Assembly: GCA_020284085.1 (NCBI GenBank)
Contig: JACEVL010000032.1
Span: 1,375,001-1,439,000, forward strand
Length of the DNA: 64,000 bases
DNA from: Aporrectodea caliginosa
Lineage: Eukaryota > Annelida > Clitellata > Crassiclitellata > Lumbricidae
Reading direction: 5' to 3'
Position numbers and translations under genes: made by a program. Positions within the stretch are counted from its first letter, which is position 1. Each line of letters starts with the position of its first letter. The notes below the pieces were generated by a model. It searched no databases and was not told where the DNA came from. It saw nothing but the letters and a program-made list of their open reading frames with translations. This document shows positions 1-9,954 of the stretch, one piece after another.

Positions 1-1
1 C

Positions 2-109
2 AGGGTCAGGGATTTTCTGGAAAAAGGACGACAAGATAGATATGTGACGCTTAAGAAAAACCGCTTCAAAGATTTTGTGAGACAGTTGCTGAAATGCACC
101 GTTTTCTGA
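2..109 (+). CDS. possible 3' terminal exon (partial) of an unidentified gene
   Basis: A frame open from the left window edge ends at a TGA at 107-109 and gives about 35 residues, including DFLEKGRQDRYVTLKKNRF. The charged, amphipathic composition is more protein-like than the low-complexity ORFs that fill this AT-rich window, and the reading frame simply runs off the edge. No domain or family is recognised. AT-rich sequence with AATTATATTTTC-like tracts follows, which would suit a 3' UTR. A LINE tail or chance ORF is equally possible at this length. Sequence to the left of the window would decide. Confidence 0.25.
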   Translation, partial: RVRDFLEKGRQDRYVTLKKNRFKDFVRQLLKCTVF

Positions 110-661
110 TTTTAAAAAACTTTATTTTACTAAAATTAATTATATTTTCATATTTCTAACACTTTCCTATTTCTAAGACTGTATACTTCACTGTCTTATG
201 CATTACATACGTAGGCGCATGGGAAATTTTCGTAGGCGGTAGGCCTACACCAGTAACCACCTTTTTGTGTGAAAAGTTAAATCTGGCATATTCAGAAAAT
301 CTGCAATGTGCCAATGTGTCATTCTCAATTTCTCATTCATCACACAACTTCACAAGCATCATGGCTTGTTGTCATTTTGGCTTTGCGAGCTATTTTACAG
401 GGAGATCGGGTCGTCTTCTAACACTACTCTTCTTCCCTTTCTCTTTGTCCCGAAAAAACACGAACGCCCGAATTTTGGAGGCAAATGCCCTCTGTCCTCC
501 CGCCTCTTACGTCTGTGACTATATATAATTTCGTAAACGAAGTAAAGTGGCCTATTTTCTACATACAACTTCAATGCTGCTTTCCTTACGATTTGTACTT
601 GGTTTCATCTTCTAAAGAATATCATTAAGAAACAAATTTGAACAGTTTCTCTAGTTGCTAA
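110..661. other. AT-rich stretch, no gene supported
   Basis: AT-rich sequence with one GTAGGCCTAC palindrome near 240. The ORFs here (for example 265-528) show no recognisable domain and no splice context. Confidence 0.5.
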
Positions 662-954
662 TTCCCTCAGTGTCATAATTCTAGATTTTCGCCTCTTCGG
701 TCGCGAAAGGTGATTCTAGCTATTATGCCAGAGCCCAGTGGTGCCCTTTCCATCCAATCAAATCCACAGATGGTCGATAATCGTTCCCACGCTAAGCCGA
801 CGAAGAAGTCACCGAAATGTCACATAAGACACAGAGACAGCAAGAAACAAAAACACCTTTTTGCTGATCAGCAGACATTCATTGATTCAGATCAAACGGC
901 GTCATCCAACGACGAGATCAGCCACATCGATCTGAATGCAGTTGCTAAGTAACG
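662..954 (+). CDS. possible terminal exon, hydrophilic C-terminus of unknown protein
   Basis: The frame is open from 662 to a TAA at 952-954. A plausible acceptor (ATTCTAG, ending at 684) would start an exon at 685. The encoded tail is hydrophilic and rich in Lys, Ser, Gln and His (KKSPKCHIRHRDSKKQKHLF followed by an acidic Ser/Thr stretch) and ends in DLNAVAK. It has no simple repeats and no TE motif, so it could be a true last exon. No family is recognised, and neither the upstream exon nor the splice site is verified. Confidence 0.25.
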
Positions 955-1509
955 TGATATTGGACATCTTTGATCTTTCTTTCCGGTTTTCTTCTTTCAT
1001 TTCTTAACAGCCGTTCTCTTCGGTCGTGGTTGACGTTGTCAGGTTGTCAGAGCCACTCGAAAGCTGTACTCAAGTTGCGCTAGAGATAGGCCTATATATA
1101 CCGCTCGTAGAGATTAAGTTAAGCGGTGCCTATCTATAGCCATTAATTAGTAAGCATAAAGGGATGTAGTTTTATATTATTAATAAATTAGAACGTTAAA
1201 ATGGCACATTGTATATTCGTTTAATAGATCCTCCCGATGTCAAACCGCATCAGGTTACAATCATTGATGATAACAGTGAATCGTTAGTCAATAAGCAAAC
1301 AGCTGCCGAACCGAACAATTACAAGACTATCAGACATACTATATAGGAGATTACCGTGAGAACATCATTTAAAAGTATGATAGACTGTGTCCAAGTAGGC
1401 AATATCGAATGACATCAAGACTTACTTAGACACTATTAGACTTACACAGCAGTTTATCGTTTAAACTATATTTTAAAATATTACTGACTATCCAAGTAAA
1501 TTCAAGGCA
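955..1509. other. intergenic, no feature seen
   Basis: Ordinary AT-rich sequence with a TAGGCCTATATATA palindrome near 1088. No coding, repeat or RNA signal is supported. Confidence 0.5.
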
Positions 1510-1516
1510 TAGTAAT

Positions 1517-2230
1517 CTATTTCCGAGTAAATCGAAGGACAGTGTGTGGCCGGAGATTGGGCCACTCAAGGTCCCTTGTACGAAGAGGACGTTTAAATAA
1601 GGCGATGAAGAAAGGCTGAAGAATGTTCGAGGTTCGACGAACCCGAGACACTGACGAAGGGAAGAAGCCAGGTGCATCATGAAGCACCCGCCGACGATAC
1701 TGTTGACGTCTAGGGCGATTCGGTCTCGGCATACTGCGACAACGGCTGGACGCTCGGGTGTTGGACTGGTCTTTTGTCTCGACCCGCCGGAGCGAGGAGG
1801 CGGTGACCATGCGGCTCGATAGATTGGCTGGAAACCGGTGACCGATGCTCCAAGGCGATCGAGTACCGAGATCGACGAGGTTGACGGTCAGGTGATCTAG
1901 CCGCCGACATCTCTCAGCGCCACTGCTCAGCCAAAGTAGCTCGGACGGTGACTCCATGACGTCATAGACCAGGAACACCCAGTAGGCGGAGCCGGGGAAG
2001 CCCGAGTCTGGGCTACCGGTCTGCAATCGTCCATGGCCATAACGATACAGGCCAGGCATGCAGTCGAGTGAAGCGATACGCTCCGATGGAGCGTGACGCC
2101 GGCCGTAGAATTCTGAACAAAAACTGTCGAAAAGTTGACGAAAAAGTAAAAAGTTGTTCCAAACGTTAGGTTTTCCTCGTACTGGCGGGTAAGCCGACTC
2201 GACAGCTGCAAGCTCAACGCTGAACCTCAC
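1517..2230 (-). CDS. unidentified 237-codon ORF in a GC/CpG-rich island
   Basis: The minus strand has a 237-codon ORF in a block much richer in G+C and CpG than its surroundings. In this window the only other comparably GC-rich long stretch is Kv4 exon 1. The middle contains a hydrophobic segment (GSAYWVFLVYDVMESPSELL). The C-terminal half is Arg/Ser/Pro-rich and low in hydrophobic residues, so it may be non-coding beyond a splice donor. The other two minus frames also stay open for 66-96 codons, which weakens the case that this frame is translated. It could be an exon, a CpG island with 5' UTR, or a decayed repeat. No family is recognised. Confidence 0.25.
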   Translation of the reverse strand: MRFSVELAAVESAYPPVRGKPNVWNNFLLFRQLFDSFCSEFYGRRHAPSERIASLDCMPGLYRYGHGRLQTGSPDSGFPGSAYWVFLVYDVMESPSELLWLSSGAERCRRLDHLTVNLVDLGTRSPWSIGHRFPANLSSRMVTASSLRRVETKDQSNTRASSRCRSMPRPNRPRRQQYRRRVLHDAPGFFPSSVSRVRRTSNILQPFFIALFKRPLRTRDLEWPNLRPHTVLRFTRK

Positions 2231-2663
2231 CGAAAAAGTCTACTAAAACGCACTAACATCGCAACTAGTGCGGTACGTGTGGCAGCCAGTTAGGCGCACA
2301 TGTCTTATGCACATGACCTAGTCAAGTAGGCCTAAGTGATTTTATCGAGCTTTACAACTTAAACGATGTGTCCATGGTAACGCCAAAACAAGTGAACATC
2401 ACAGCACTTCCGCATAGTCCTAATGTACATTCTTATGGAGAACTCTAAGCATTCTTCATCGAGGATCTGTAACGGTAGAAGAACTAGACACTGATTTAAA
2501 CAGTACCTTCTCTTTGTATTATTTACATTTTGCCGTCTATTTCTAAACTGCGTTAACTACGCCACTGTCGTTTTCGATGGTGTCAGTTCCTAGCCTTGAT
2601 CTTCTGTGAGACAGCGTCGTTAAACATGAAACTATATCCTGTAAAACCGCGTTCTTACCTACA
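2231..2663. other. intergenic, no feature seen
   Basis: No coding or repeat structure was recognised. Confidence 0.4.
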
Positions 2664-2860
2664 TTCATTCATTCATTCATTCAGAGCATTTATATAGCGC
2701 CCCTTCAAGAAGCTACTCAGAAGCGCTCCCGGCCCAGCCACGACTAAAGAAAAAAGACTTGAGGGACTTGTAGAACCCCACCGGATGGGTCACAAGTAAA
2801 GAGCGGAGCCTAAGCGGGAGGTCATTCCAGATGTAATAAAGCTTCAGAATTGTTTTGGAA
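2664..2860 (-). mobile_element. 3' end of an L2/CR1-like LINE (5'-truncated)
   Basis: Read on the minus strand, the block encodes WNDLPLRLRSLL, then GFYKSLKSFFFSRGWAG and a stop, followed by a GCGCTATATAAATG-type 3' end and an (ATTC/GAAT)n tail at about 2662-2682. The same C-terminus, 3' end and tail occur at 43660-43855 in the longer LINE copy of this window, so both belong to one family. Homology ends near 2860. The upstream frame (to 2943) continues with unrelated residues, as expected for 5' truncation. Confidence 0.75.
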
Positions 2861-3225
2861 ACAGTTTGAATTTCTGCAAATAACGCAGCAAAAAGCGCAT
2901 AGAGTTCAACTGATTCCAACTCAAGGTTTTTACATCTTTTCAAGGCTTTTCACGTTTGTACATTAGAAATCTCGATGTCACATCTGACAGAAAAAAATGA
3001 GCTCTTTGAAATTGTAGCTATTTTCGTCGTAACCGATCTGTCTGTGATTGCTTCAAGATATCGTCTCATAATTTCCTGCTCACGTGACAGGTTCAGCTTT
3101 TCTGTTTCTCTACCTCTCTCCGTCTGTCTCTTCTGTCTCTCTGCCCCGGTCTCTCCGCCTAGATATATGCCTCAGTCTGTCTTTCACAGACTTCGTTCTT
3201 GACTGACTGAGTGACTGACAGTCGG

Positions 3226-3672
3226 CAACTCACTCACTCACTCACTCACTCACTCACTCACTCACTCACTCACTCACTCACTCACTCACTCACTCACTCA
3301 CTCACTCACTCACTCACTCACTCACTCACTCCACTCACTCACTCACTCACTCACTCACTCACTCACTCACTCACTCACTCACTCACTCACTCACTCACTC
3401 ACTCACTCACTCACTCACTCACTCACCTCACTCACTCACTCACTCACTTCACTCACTCACTCACTCACTCACTCACTCACTCACTCACTCACTCACTCAC
3501 TCACTCACTCACTCACTCACTCACTCACTCACTCACTCACTCACTCACTCACTCACCACACTCACTCACTCCACTCACTCACTCACTCACTCACTCACTC
3601 ACTCACTCACTCACCACTCACTCACTCACTCACTCACTCACTCACTCACTCACTCACTCACTCACCTCACTC
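3226..3672 (+). repeat. (ACTC)n tetranucleotide microsatellite
   Basis: About 440 bp of nearly perfect CACT/ACTC units with a few one-base slips (for example near 3330, 3427, 3449, 3556). Each slip shifts the phase without ending the array. The Thr-His-Ser-Leu ORF over it is a consequence of the repeat, not a gene. Confidence 0.97.
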
Positions 3673-3896
3673 TGTATGTCTGTATGTCTGTATGTCTGTA
3701 TGTCTGTATGTCTGTATGTCTGTATGTCTGTATATGTCTGTATGTCTGTATGTTTGTATGTCTGTAAGACTCTGTATGTCTGTCTATTTGTTTGTTGAAT
3801 TTTTTTGTCTGTCTATAACTAGAGAGCGAGAGGGAGTAATAAACGAAAGAGACACATTGAATCAGAGACAGTAAAAGTACGATAAAGAGTAGAGCC

Positions 3897-3930
<34 letters not shown>
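3673..3930 (+). repeat. (TGTATGTC)n array and downstream (AGAC)n tract
   Basis: An 8-bp TGTATGTC unit repeats from about 3673 to 3780, directly abutting the ACTC array. After a short spacer, an (AGAC)n tract occupies about 3893-3928. Confidence 0.9.
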
Positions 3931-3931
<1 letters not shown>

Positions 3932-4251
3932 CAACTGCAAACAGGCAAAGACTTATATACGTAGACCTATAGATGTGAAGCATAAACCAAATGATGTTCT
4001 AAATTAGCTCTTTAATGAAATGAAGCAACCTTCTGATAGTGCGGCGCATACATGTAATGATTGTCAGTCGATTATATGCTCCACTGCCTGCCCTCCGATT
4101 ATATCCTGTTGCAAAATCCGCCTCCGCCTTCTGTGGAGAGGGTGTGGGAAGGGAGGGACTCAAGGAGGAAAGGCAGCCATGTGGAATGGATGGCTGCGGT
4201 GTCATGAGGAAGATGGACAGTTGTGTTCAGCGTTTAATTAGACTGACGACT

Positions 4252-4775
4252 GGGGTCACTGTCACTCGAGGATAAAAAGGCCACTGTCACATGAGGATAA
4301 GAAGGTCACTGTCACACGAGGATAAGAAGGTCACTGTCACATGAGGAAAAGAAGGAGGTCACTGTCACATGAAGATAAGAAGGAGGCCACTGTCACATGA
4401 AGATAAGAAGGAGGCCATTGTCACATGGGGATAAGAAGGTCACTGTCACACGAGGATAAGAAGGTCTCTGTCACGTGAGGATAAGAAGGTCACATGGGGA
4501 TAAGAAAGTCAGTGTCACGTGAGGATAAGAAAATCAGTGTCACGTGAGGATAAGAAGGTCATTGTCACGTGAGGATTAGAAGGAGGTCACTGTCACAGGA
4601 GGATAAGAAAGAGGTCACTGTCACATGAGGATAAGATGCAGGTCACTGTCACATGAGGATAAGAAGGAGGTCACTGTCACATGAGGATAGGAAGGATGTC
4701 ACTGTCACATGAGGATAGGAAGGATGTCACTGTCACATGAGGATAAGAAGGAGGTCACTGTCACATAAGAATAGA
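4252..4775 (+). repeat. minisatellite, ~25-bp unit
   Basis: About twenty degenerate copies of a unit with core GTCACTGTCACATGAGGATA followed by AGAAG. Units vary by insertion of GGA (AGAAGGAGGTCAC) and by CACATG/CACGTG changes, so many units carry an E-box-like CACGTG or CATGTG hexamer. No ORF runs across it. Confidence 0.9.
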
Positions 4776-5982
4776 AAGTCGGTGTCGCCATAGCAGCAGG
4801 TTATCTTGGAAATGTCGCCAGCCATCCGGAAATGAAAGTATTCCGCATTCTGCGACGCCTAGGAATCATTGACCATACACCCAACAGCCAATCCGCCAAA
4901 CCGCCCAACAACCAGTTCAATCTATCAGCAAAAATCACCGACCAACTCTACATGTAGCTGTCCAATAATTCATTTGTTCGTTCGTTCATTCGTTCATTAA
5001 TTGATTCAATGCTCGTTAATTCGTAAGATCGTTGGTTCAACTCATTAGTTCTTTAATCCATTCGTTGCTTGTTCGTTCATTCACCTTTTCATCCATTCAG
5101 CTATTCACGCATTTCATCATTCAGTTAGTTACTAATGGGGCGACAAAATGTGTTGCATGTTTTGCTCTTATAGACCGCAGCTGTCTATGACTTTTCTCTG
5201 TATACCGAATAAACCGGAGATCTGGTCGAGCAACACCTGACTCTGGCCGACCTCAGGCTATGCTCATCCATTACTCCTCTCTCTGTCTGTCTTTCTACTC
5301 AAATGCAATGTCACATTTGTTGAGTGTCTCTTACAGCATTAGGCATCGAAAGCCGTTAGAAAGTCAATCACATGAAGCCAGTAAGATGCTCGTCTGAGGG
5401 ATTCTTGCAGTGGTTCTGATCACCTAAGAATTTATGCTGCTCATGTCATCAGCCTCTTAGCATCTGTCTTTTTGTCATCGGTTGTTGATTGTGTCTGTGT
5501 CATTTCGGTGGATTATTTGGTCTAAATGCCGAATTAGCTCGATGATTCTGGTAAGTTTGAACTATTAGGCCTACTGCTGTCCAGTCGGCATTCCATAATT
5601 GTTTTCGTTTATCACGGATTTTATTGCGGTGTTTGTTGCAGGTTATTGTGACCATCCGTGACTGGAATAAATCTACCTAGAGATGGAGATAGGTTTCTAG
5701 ATGAACAGCCAAGCATAAGACCTAATACCTTCGTTCTTGGATCACGCAGGGATTACTTGTACCTGGTGGAGCAAAGGCGAAGGTAGTCTTTGGAGGGGGC
5801 ACCGACTATTTATCATAGAATGCCTCTGCCGGTCAGCGGGCGACGAACACCTGCCCTGCAGTATAATGTGGTTCTAAAGATTTCCGGGCGCCGCATCGTA
5901 TTCCATCAGCGAGGGACTACCTGACGTCCTGACGGTGAGGCAACCGTGAACCAACGGCGGCGGCGGAACATACCGTCTATCG
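4776..5982. other. non-coding, degenerate (TTCATTCG)n tract
   Basis: A degenerate ATTC/TTCG repeat lies at about 4968-5110. The remainder has no supported gene. Sequence at 5680-5980 may be the 5' part of the dispersed repeat described next. Confidence 0.5.
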
Positions 5983-6066
5983 TCGTAATAGTAGTTTCAG
6001 TTTAACGACAATGTGTGATAATGAAGACCATTAGCGTCGCCCTGCTCCTTTATCCAGGCTTGGGAC
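5983..6066 (+). repeat. dispersed SINE-like repeat, copy A (left part)
   Basis: This block (TTTAACGACA...ATCCAGGCTTGGGAC) recurs at 9848-9954 on the minus strand and at 20085-20190 on the plus strand. Copy A is interrupted at CTTGGGAC by the TIR element 6067-6574 and resumes at 6575 (CTTGGGACTGGCACTGACAG) to about 6625. The family is not one I recognise. Size and dispersion suggest a SINE or SINE fragment. Confidence 0.7.
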
Positions 6067-6574
6067 CAGTGTTATTTAAGTTTCAGTTTACTTTTCAGTT
6101 TTAGTTTCAGTTTTAGTTTTGTTTTGACTTTTCAGTTTAGTTTTAGTTTTAGTTTTCAACTCTTTTCAGTTTTAGTTCTAGTTTCAGTTTTCAAAACTTT
6201 TCAGTTGTAATTCAGTTCTGTAAACATTCAGCAGAAGCAATTAAATGTCATTTTTTACTAATGACATTTGTTTGATTGGCAAGAACAACAGATCTTATTA
6301 AATTCATGCTTTCATGCTATTGAGCGGAAGTTTTAAGCACTCGCCGCTAACCGTTGCAGACACGTCCGCCGCTCGGCGTGTTTGCCACACAGAAAAATTA
6401 ATTCAGTTTTCAACTTTCAAGTTTAGTTTTAGTTTTAGTTTTGTACTTTTCAGTTTAGTTTTAGTTTCAGTTTTCAGAACTTTTCAGTTTTAGTTTTAGT
6501 TTCAGTTAACTGAAATAGAACTTTTCAGTTAATAATAAAGTTACTTTCAGTTTTAGTTAACTTAAATAACACTG
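6067..6574. mobile_element. non-autonomous hAT-type MITE, 508 bp
   Basis: Perfect 16-bp terminal inverted repeats CAGTGTTATTTAAGTT sit at both ends, flanked by a perfect 8-bp direct repeat CTTGGGAC (6059-6066 and 6575-6582). Removing the element and one TSD copy restores the dispersed repeat seen intact elsewhere in the window. An 8-bp TSD and CAGTG termini are hallmarks of hAT transposons. Subterminal regions are degenerate TTTTAGTTTCAG repeats, and the interior has no coding potential. Confidence 0.88.
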
Positions 6575-6625
6575 CTTGGGACTGGCACTGACAGAAAACG
6601 ATCAGTGGTGGCGTTTCCGTCTATC
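6575..6625 (+). repeat. dispersed SINE-like repeat, copy A (right part)
   Basis: Continuation of the 5983-6066 repeat beyond the hAT insertion. TGGCACTGACAG...ACGATCAGTGG matches the minus-strand copy at 9848-9954. Confidence 0.7.
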
Positions 6626-7039
6626 GGCGTTCATCATTCTCGCTTCTATTGTGCCTCAGGAACTCGAAATTCGCTGTCGTCTGTCAATTCTAGTTGAGAC
6701 TCTGTTTGGTTGAGCACAGCGTGAGTGCATAGATTGCCAATGGTGAACCCCAGTTATCTGCTCGCTTCGGTTAGCGCAGGTAATGGTTTTCTTGTTCCGA
6801 TGTTATACAAATTTCTAAATACATTTGCTATGCGCGTAGGAATTTGAACGAGCACATATTAATTATAATTAATTATAATTATTTAATTCATTCAGTCATT
6901 CACTGCGATGGCATTTCGAATACTTCTGTGATATCTATCAGGATATTAACTCAGAGAGTCAGAGGTGCTCTCAGGCCAGCATTGGCGAAAGAGAACAGTT
7001 TCAACTGTTGTGCGTGGTCCGTCGCTAGAAGGATCAGCA

Positions 7040-8075
7040 GATCTATATTTCAGGTAGATCTATTCCAGCTGGGTAGATCTATTCTATGTAGATCTATTCC
7101 AGTAGATCTATTCCTGGTAGATCTATTCAAGGTATAGATCGTTCCAGGTAGATCTATTCTATGTAGATCTATTCTATGTAGATCTATTCTATGTAGATCT
7201 ATTCCAGGTAGATCTATTCCAGGTAGATCTATTCTATGTAGATCTATTCTATGTAGATCTATTCCTGGTAGATCTATTCCTGGTAGATCTATTCCAGGTA
7301 GATCTATTCCAGGTAGATCTATTCTATGTAGATCTATTCTTATGTATATCTATTCCAGGTAGATCTATTCCAGGTAGATCTATTCCTGGTAGATCTATTC
7401 CAGGTAGATCTATTCTATGTAGATCTATTCTATGTAGATCTATTCTATGTAGATCTATTCCTGGTAGATCTATTCAAGGTAGATCTATTCCAGGTAGATC
7501 TATTCCAGGTAGATCTATTCTATGTAGATCTATTCTATGTAGATCTATTCTATGTAGATCTATTCCAGGTAGATCTATTCCAGGTAGATCTATTCTATGT
7601 AGATCTATTCTATGTAGATCTATTCTATGTAGATCTATTCCTGGTAGATCTATTCCAGGTAGATCTATTCCAGGTAGATCTATTCCAGATAGATCTATTC
7701 TATGTAGATCTATTCTATGTAGATCTATTATATGTAGATCTATTCCTGGTAGATCTATTCCTGGTAGATCTATTCAAGGTAGATCTATTCCAGGTAGATC
7801 TATTCCAGGTAGATCTATTCTATGTAGATCTATTCTATGTAGATCTATTCCTGGTAGATCTATTCCAGGCAGATCTATTCCAGGTAGATCTATTCCAGGT
7901 AGATCTATTCTATGTAGATCTATTCTATGTAGATCTATTCTATGTAGATCTATTTCTGGTAGATCTATTCAAGGTAGATCTATTCCAGGTAGATCTATTC
8001 CAGGTAGATCTATTCTATGTAGATGTATTCTATGTAGATCTATTCCTGGTAGATCTATTCAAGTTAGATCCGTTC
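7040..8075 (+). repeat. 15-bp minisatellite, each unit with an AGATCT palindrome
   Basis: About 68 tandem units of GTAGATCTATTCNNN. Four main variants differ only in the last bases: CTAT, CCAG, CCTG and CAAG. They occur in a recurring order (roughly CCTG-CAAG-CCAG-CCAG-CTAT-CTAT-CTAT), which indicates a higher-order repeat of about 6-8 units. The palindromic centre is almost never mutated. Confidence 0.95.
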
Positions 8076-8079
8076 CAGG

Positions 8080-9847
8080 TGACCGAGAAGGCGCAAAGTT
8101 GCAATATCCATGTTGTCCTTATGTGGCAGTCATCTAGATTACAGCAAGTGAAAACATACGAAGTCGTGTTTGAAAACAGTTGAAATCGGAAACAGACGCT
8201 TCAATGTGAGTGGAGAAACCTCTGCCTGAAGACGGACACTTCGTGTGGCAACAGCAGCAACTGCCTCCTGCACACACAATTCCTTGCCAGTCTCGTCTGT
8301 CCATCCATCAATCAGTCCTCCTTCTGACGAAACGCTCTTTCTTCCGTCTGTCCAGTCCTCTGCTTATCTGTCTTAGTCACCCTCTAAGTGAATCATGCCC
8401 TTTGCACTATCTCTGCCTGTCTGCCTGTCTGCTTGCTTGCGGTCACGCAGTATGTTTGTCTGCTACATAAGCATTCGTCTGCTTGTTTTTCTGTCTGCCT
8501 GCCCGCCCTTCTGTCTGCCTGTAAAAGACGAAGTTGCTAAGCACCGTCTATTGATGCCCCTCATTACCAACTTGGGCTACATAAATATTGAACCCCAGCT
8601 TGCAGGGTTATTTGACAAGTAACGTTTTTGCTGTTGCAATACTTTCATTGTGGTAGACTTCACAGTGGCTCTACATAATTATATAAGGCGAGGAATGTAC
8701 GTTATGCAATCTAAGCACGTCGAGCGTCGTTTCTTTGCATGCCCAGCGGTCAGCAACTGCTATTTGTTCGGCGGAGCGTGACTGAGGGTCATGACCAGCG
8801 GTCACCCACATCAACAGTTAGTCGCGTCTCGCTTCTCAAGAAACACGATGCCTGCCGCCATTTATTGCGCTCGAATATTATTGATGAATGAACGACCGCT
8901 GCTGGTGCAAGTCCTCAAACACGATCGATGGATCGTTGCAGGGCAATGGAACCCAACTTCACCCCCGGTCCCCACCCCCACCTACGACCGGGAGACCTGA
9001 TCGATCTCTCTCGAGACAGGCCAAGCAAACAACCGGCTACTGCAGAATTATAAATTGCCAGCAAGGACTTGACACGAGGAGTGCCTTTCGAAGGGCATTT
9101 CCGTTCCTCCTTTTCCTCCTCCTCCTCCTCCTCGTCCTCGTCCTCCTCCTCGTGGTTGTCGTGATATCATCAATTACGACACTCGACTGGGTTTATGGAG
9201 CCGCAAGTGCCTACTGCCCAAGCGCTGGCATTGCCCCCACAGCGTTTTCCGTTCGAATCAAGACGAGTAACTTGAGGTTATCTTCCGAGCAGTTGACTCG
9301 CTTTTTGCTTTTGTTTTGTTTCAGACAAAAACTCATACAACACTAATGTTTCATAACCTCTGCAGATAAATATTATATATTATTACGTCTATCTGTATCG
9401 TGTCGTGCAACTTAACTCTGTAATAATAGATTTGTTACACATCAGCGACACACTTCCCTGTAGTTTCTCAGATGTAGGGGCCTAACTTCTTAAGTGTATG
9501 CATTCAAAATTAAGTACCTGCTATTTATATAACGCATTTTTGAATATCTCAAAGGAACTAAACGTTAGAAACTGTAGTAGACCAATATTCGCCTGTGACA
9601 GCAGCCTACAAGGCGCATTTACGGTTCTACTTGCAAACCTATTAATAACAAATTCTACTCTGAATCGCAACAATCACTTCTTTGCCACATAAAATTGCTT
9701 TCCGTTATCTGTGCAAAAAAAATGTCGTGACATCTACCGAACGAACTGGCGTCATCCTATGGTCAACGTATGGAGTTCGATAGGTGGCGCTTCGACCTGT
9801 CAACACTGGCTCAGCGCTATATAAATTCCAGAATGAATGAATGTGCA
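8080..9847. other. non-coding, short low-complexity tracts
   Basis: CTGTCTGC-rich stretches (8330-8520) and a (TCC)n tract (9100-9150) account for the longer ORFs. Around 9790-9835 a GCGCTATATAAATTCCAGAATGAATG-like sequence resembles the 3' terminus of the local LINE/SINE families. No gene is supported. Confidence 0.5.
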
Positions 9848-9954
9848 ACTTCGCCACTGATCGTACTCTGTCAGTGCCAGTCCCAAGCCTGGATAAAGGA
9901 GGAGAGCGGCTCTAATGATCTTTGTTATCACACAGTGTCGTTAAACCGAAACTA
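9848..9954 (-). repeat. dispersed SINE-like repeat, copy B (uninterrupted)
   Basis: The reverse complement reads GGTTTAACGACACTGTGTG...CCAGGCTTGGGACTGGCACT and provides the empty-site reference for the hAT insertion in copy A. Confidence 0.75.

Noticed and set aside
3211..3798. 195-codon Thr-His-Ser-Leu ORF
   Set aside because: Pure translation of the (ACTC)n microsatellite, with no unique coding sequence.
4252..4775. regulatory cluster of E-boxes
   Set aside because: CACGTG/CATGTG hexamers follow from a decayed tandem unit. Nothing indicates an adjacent promoter.
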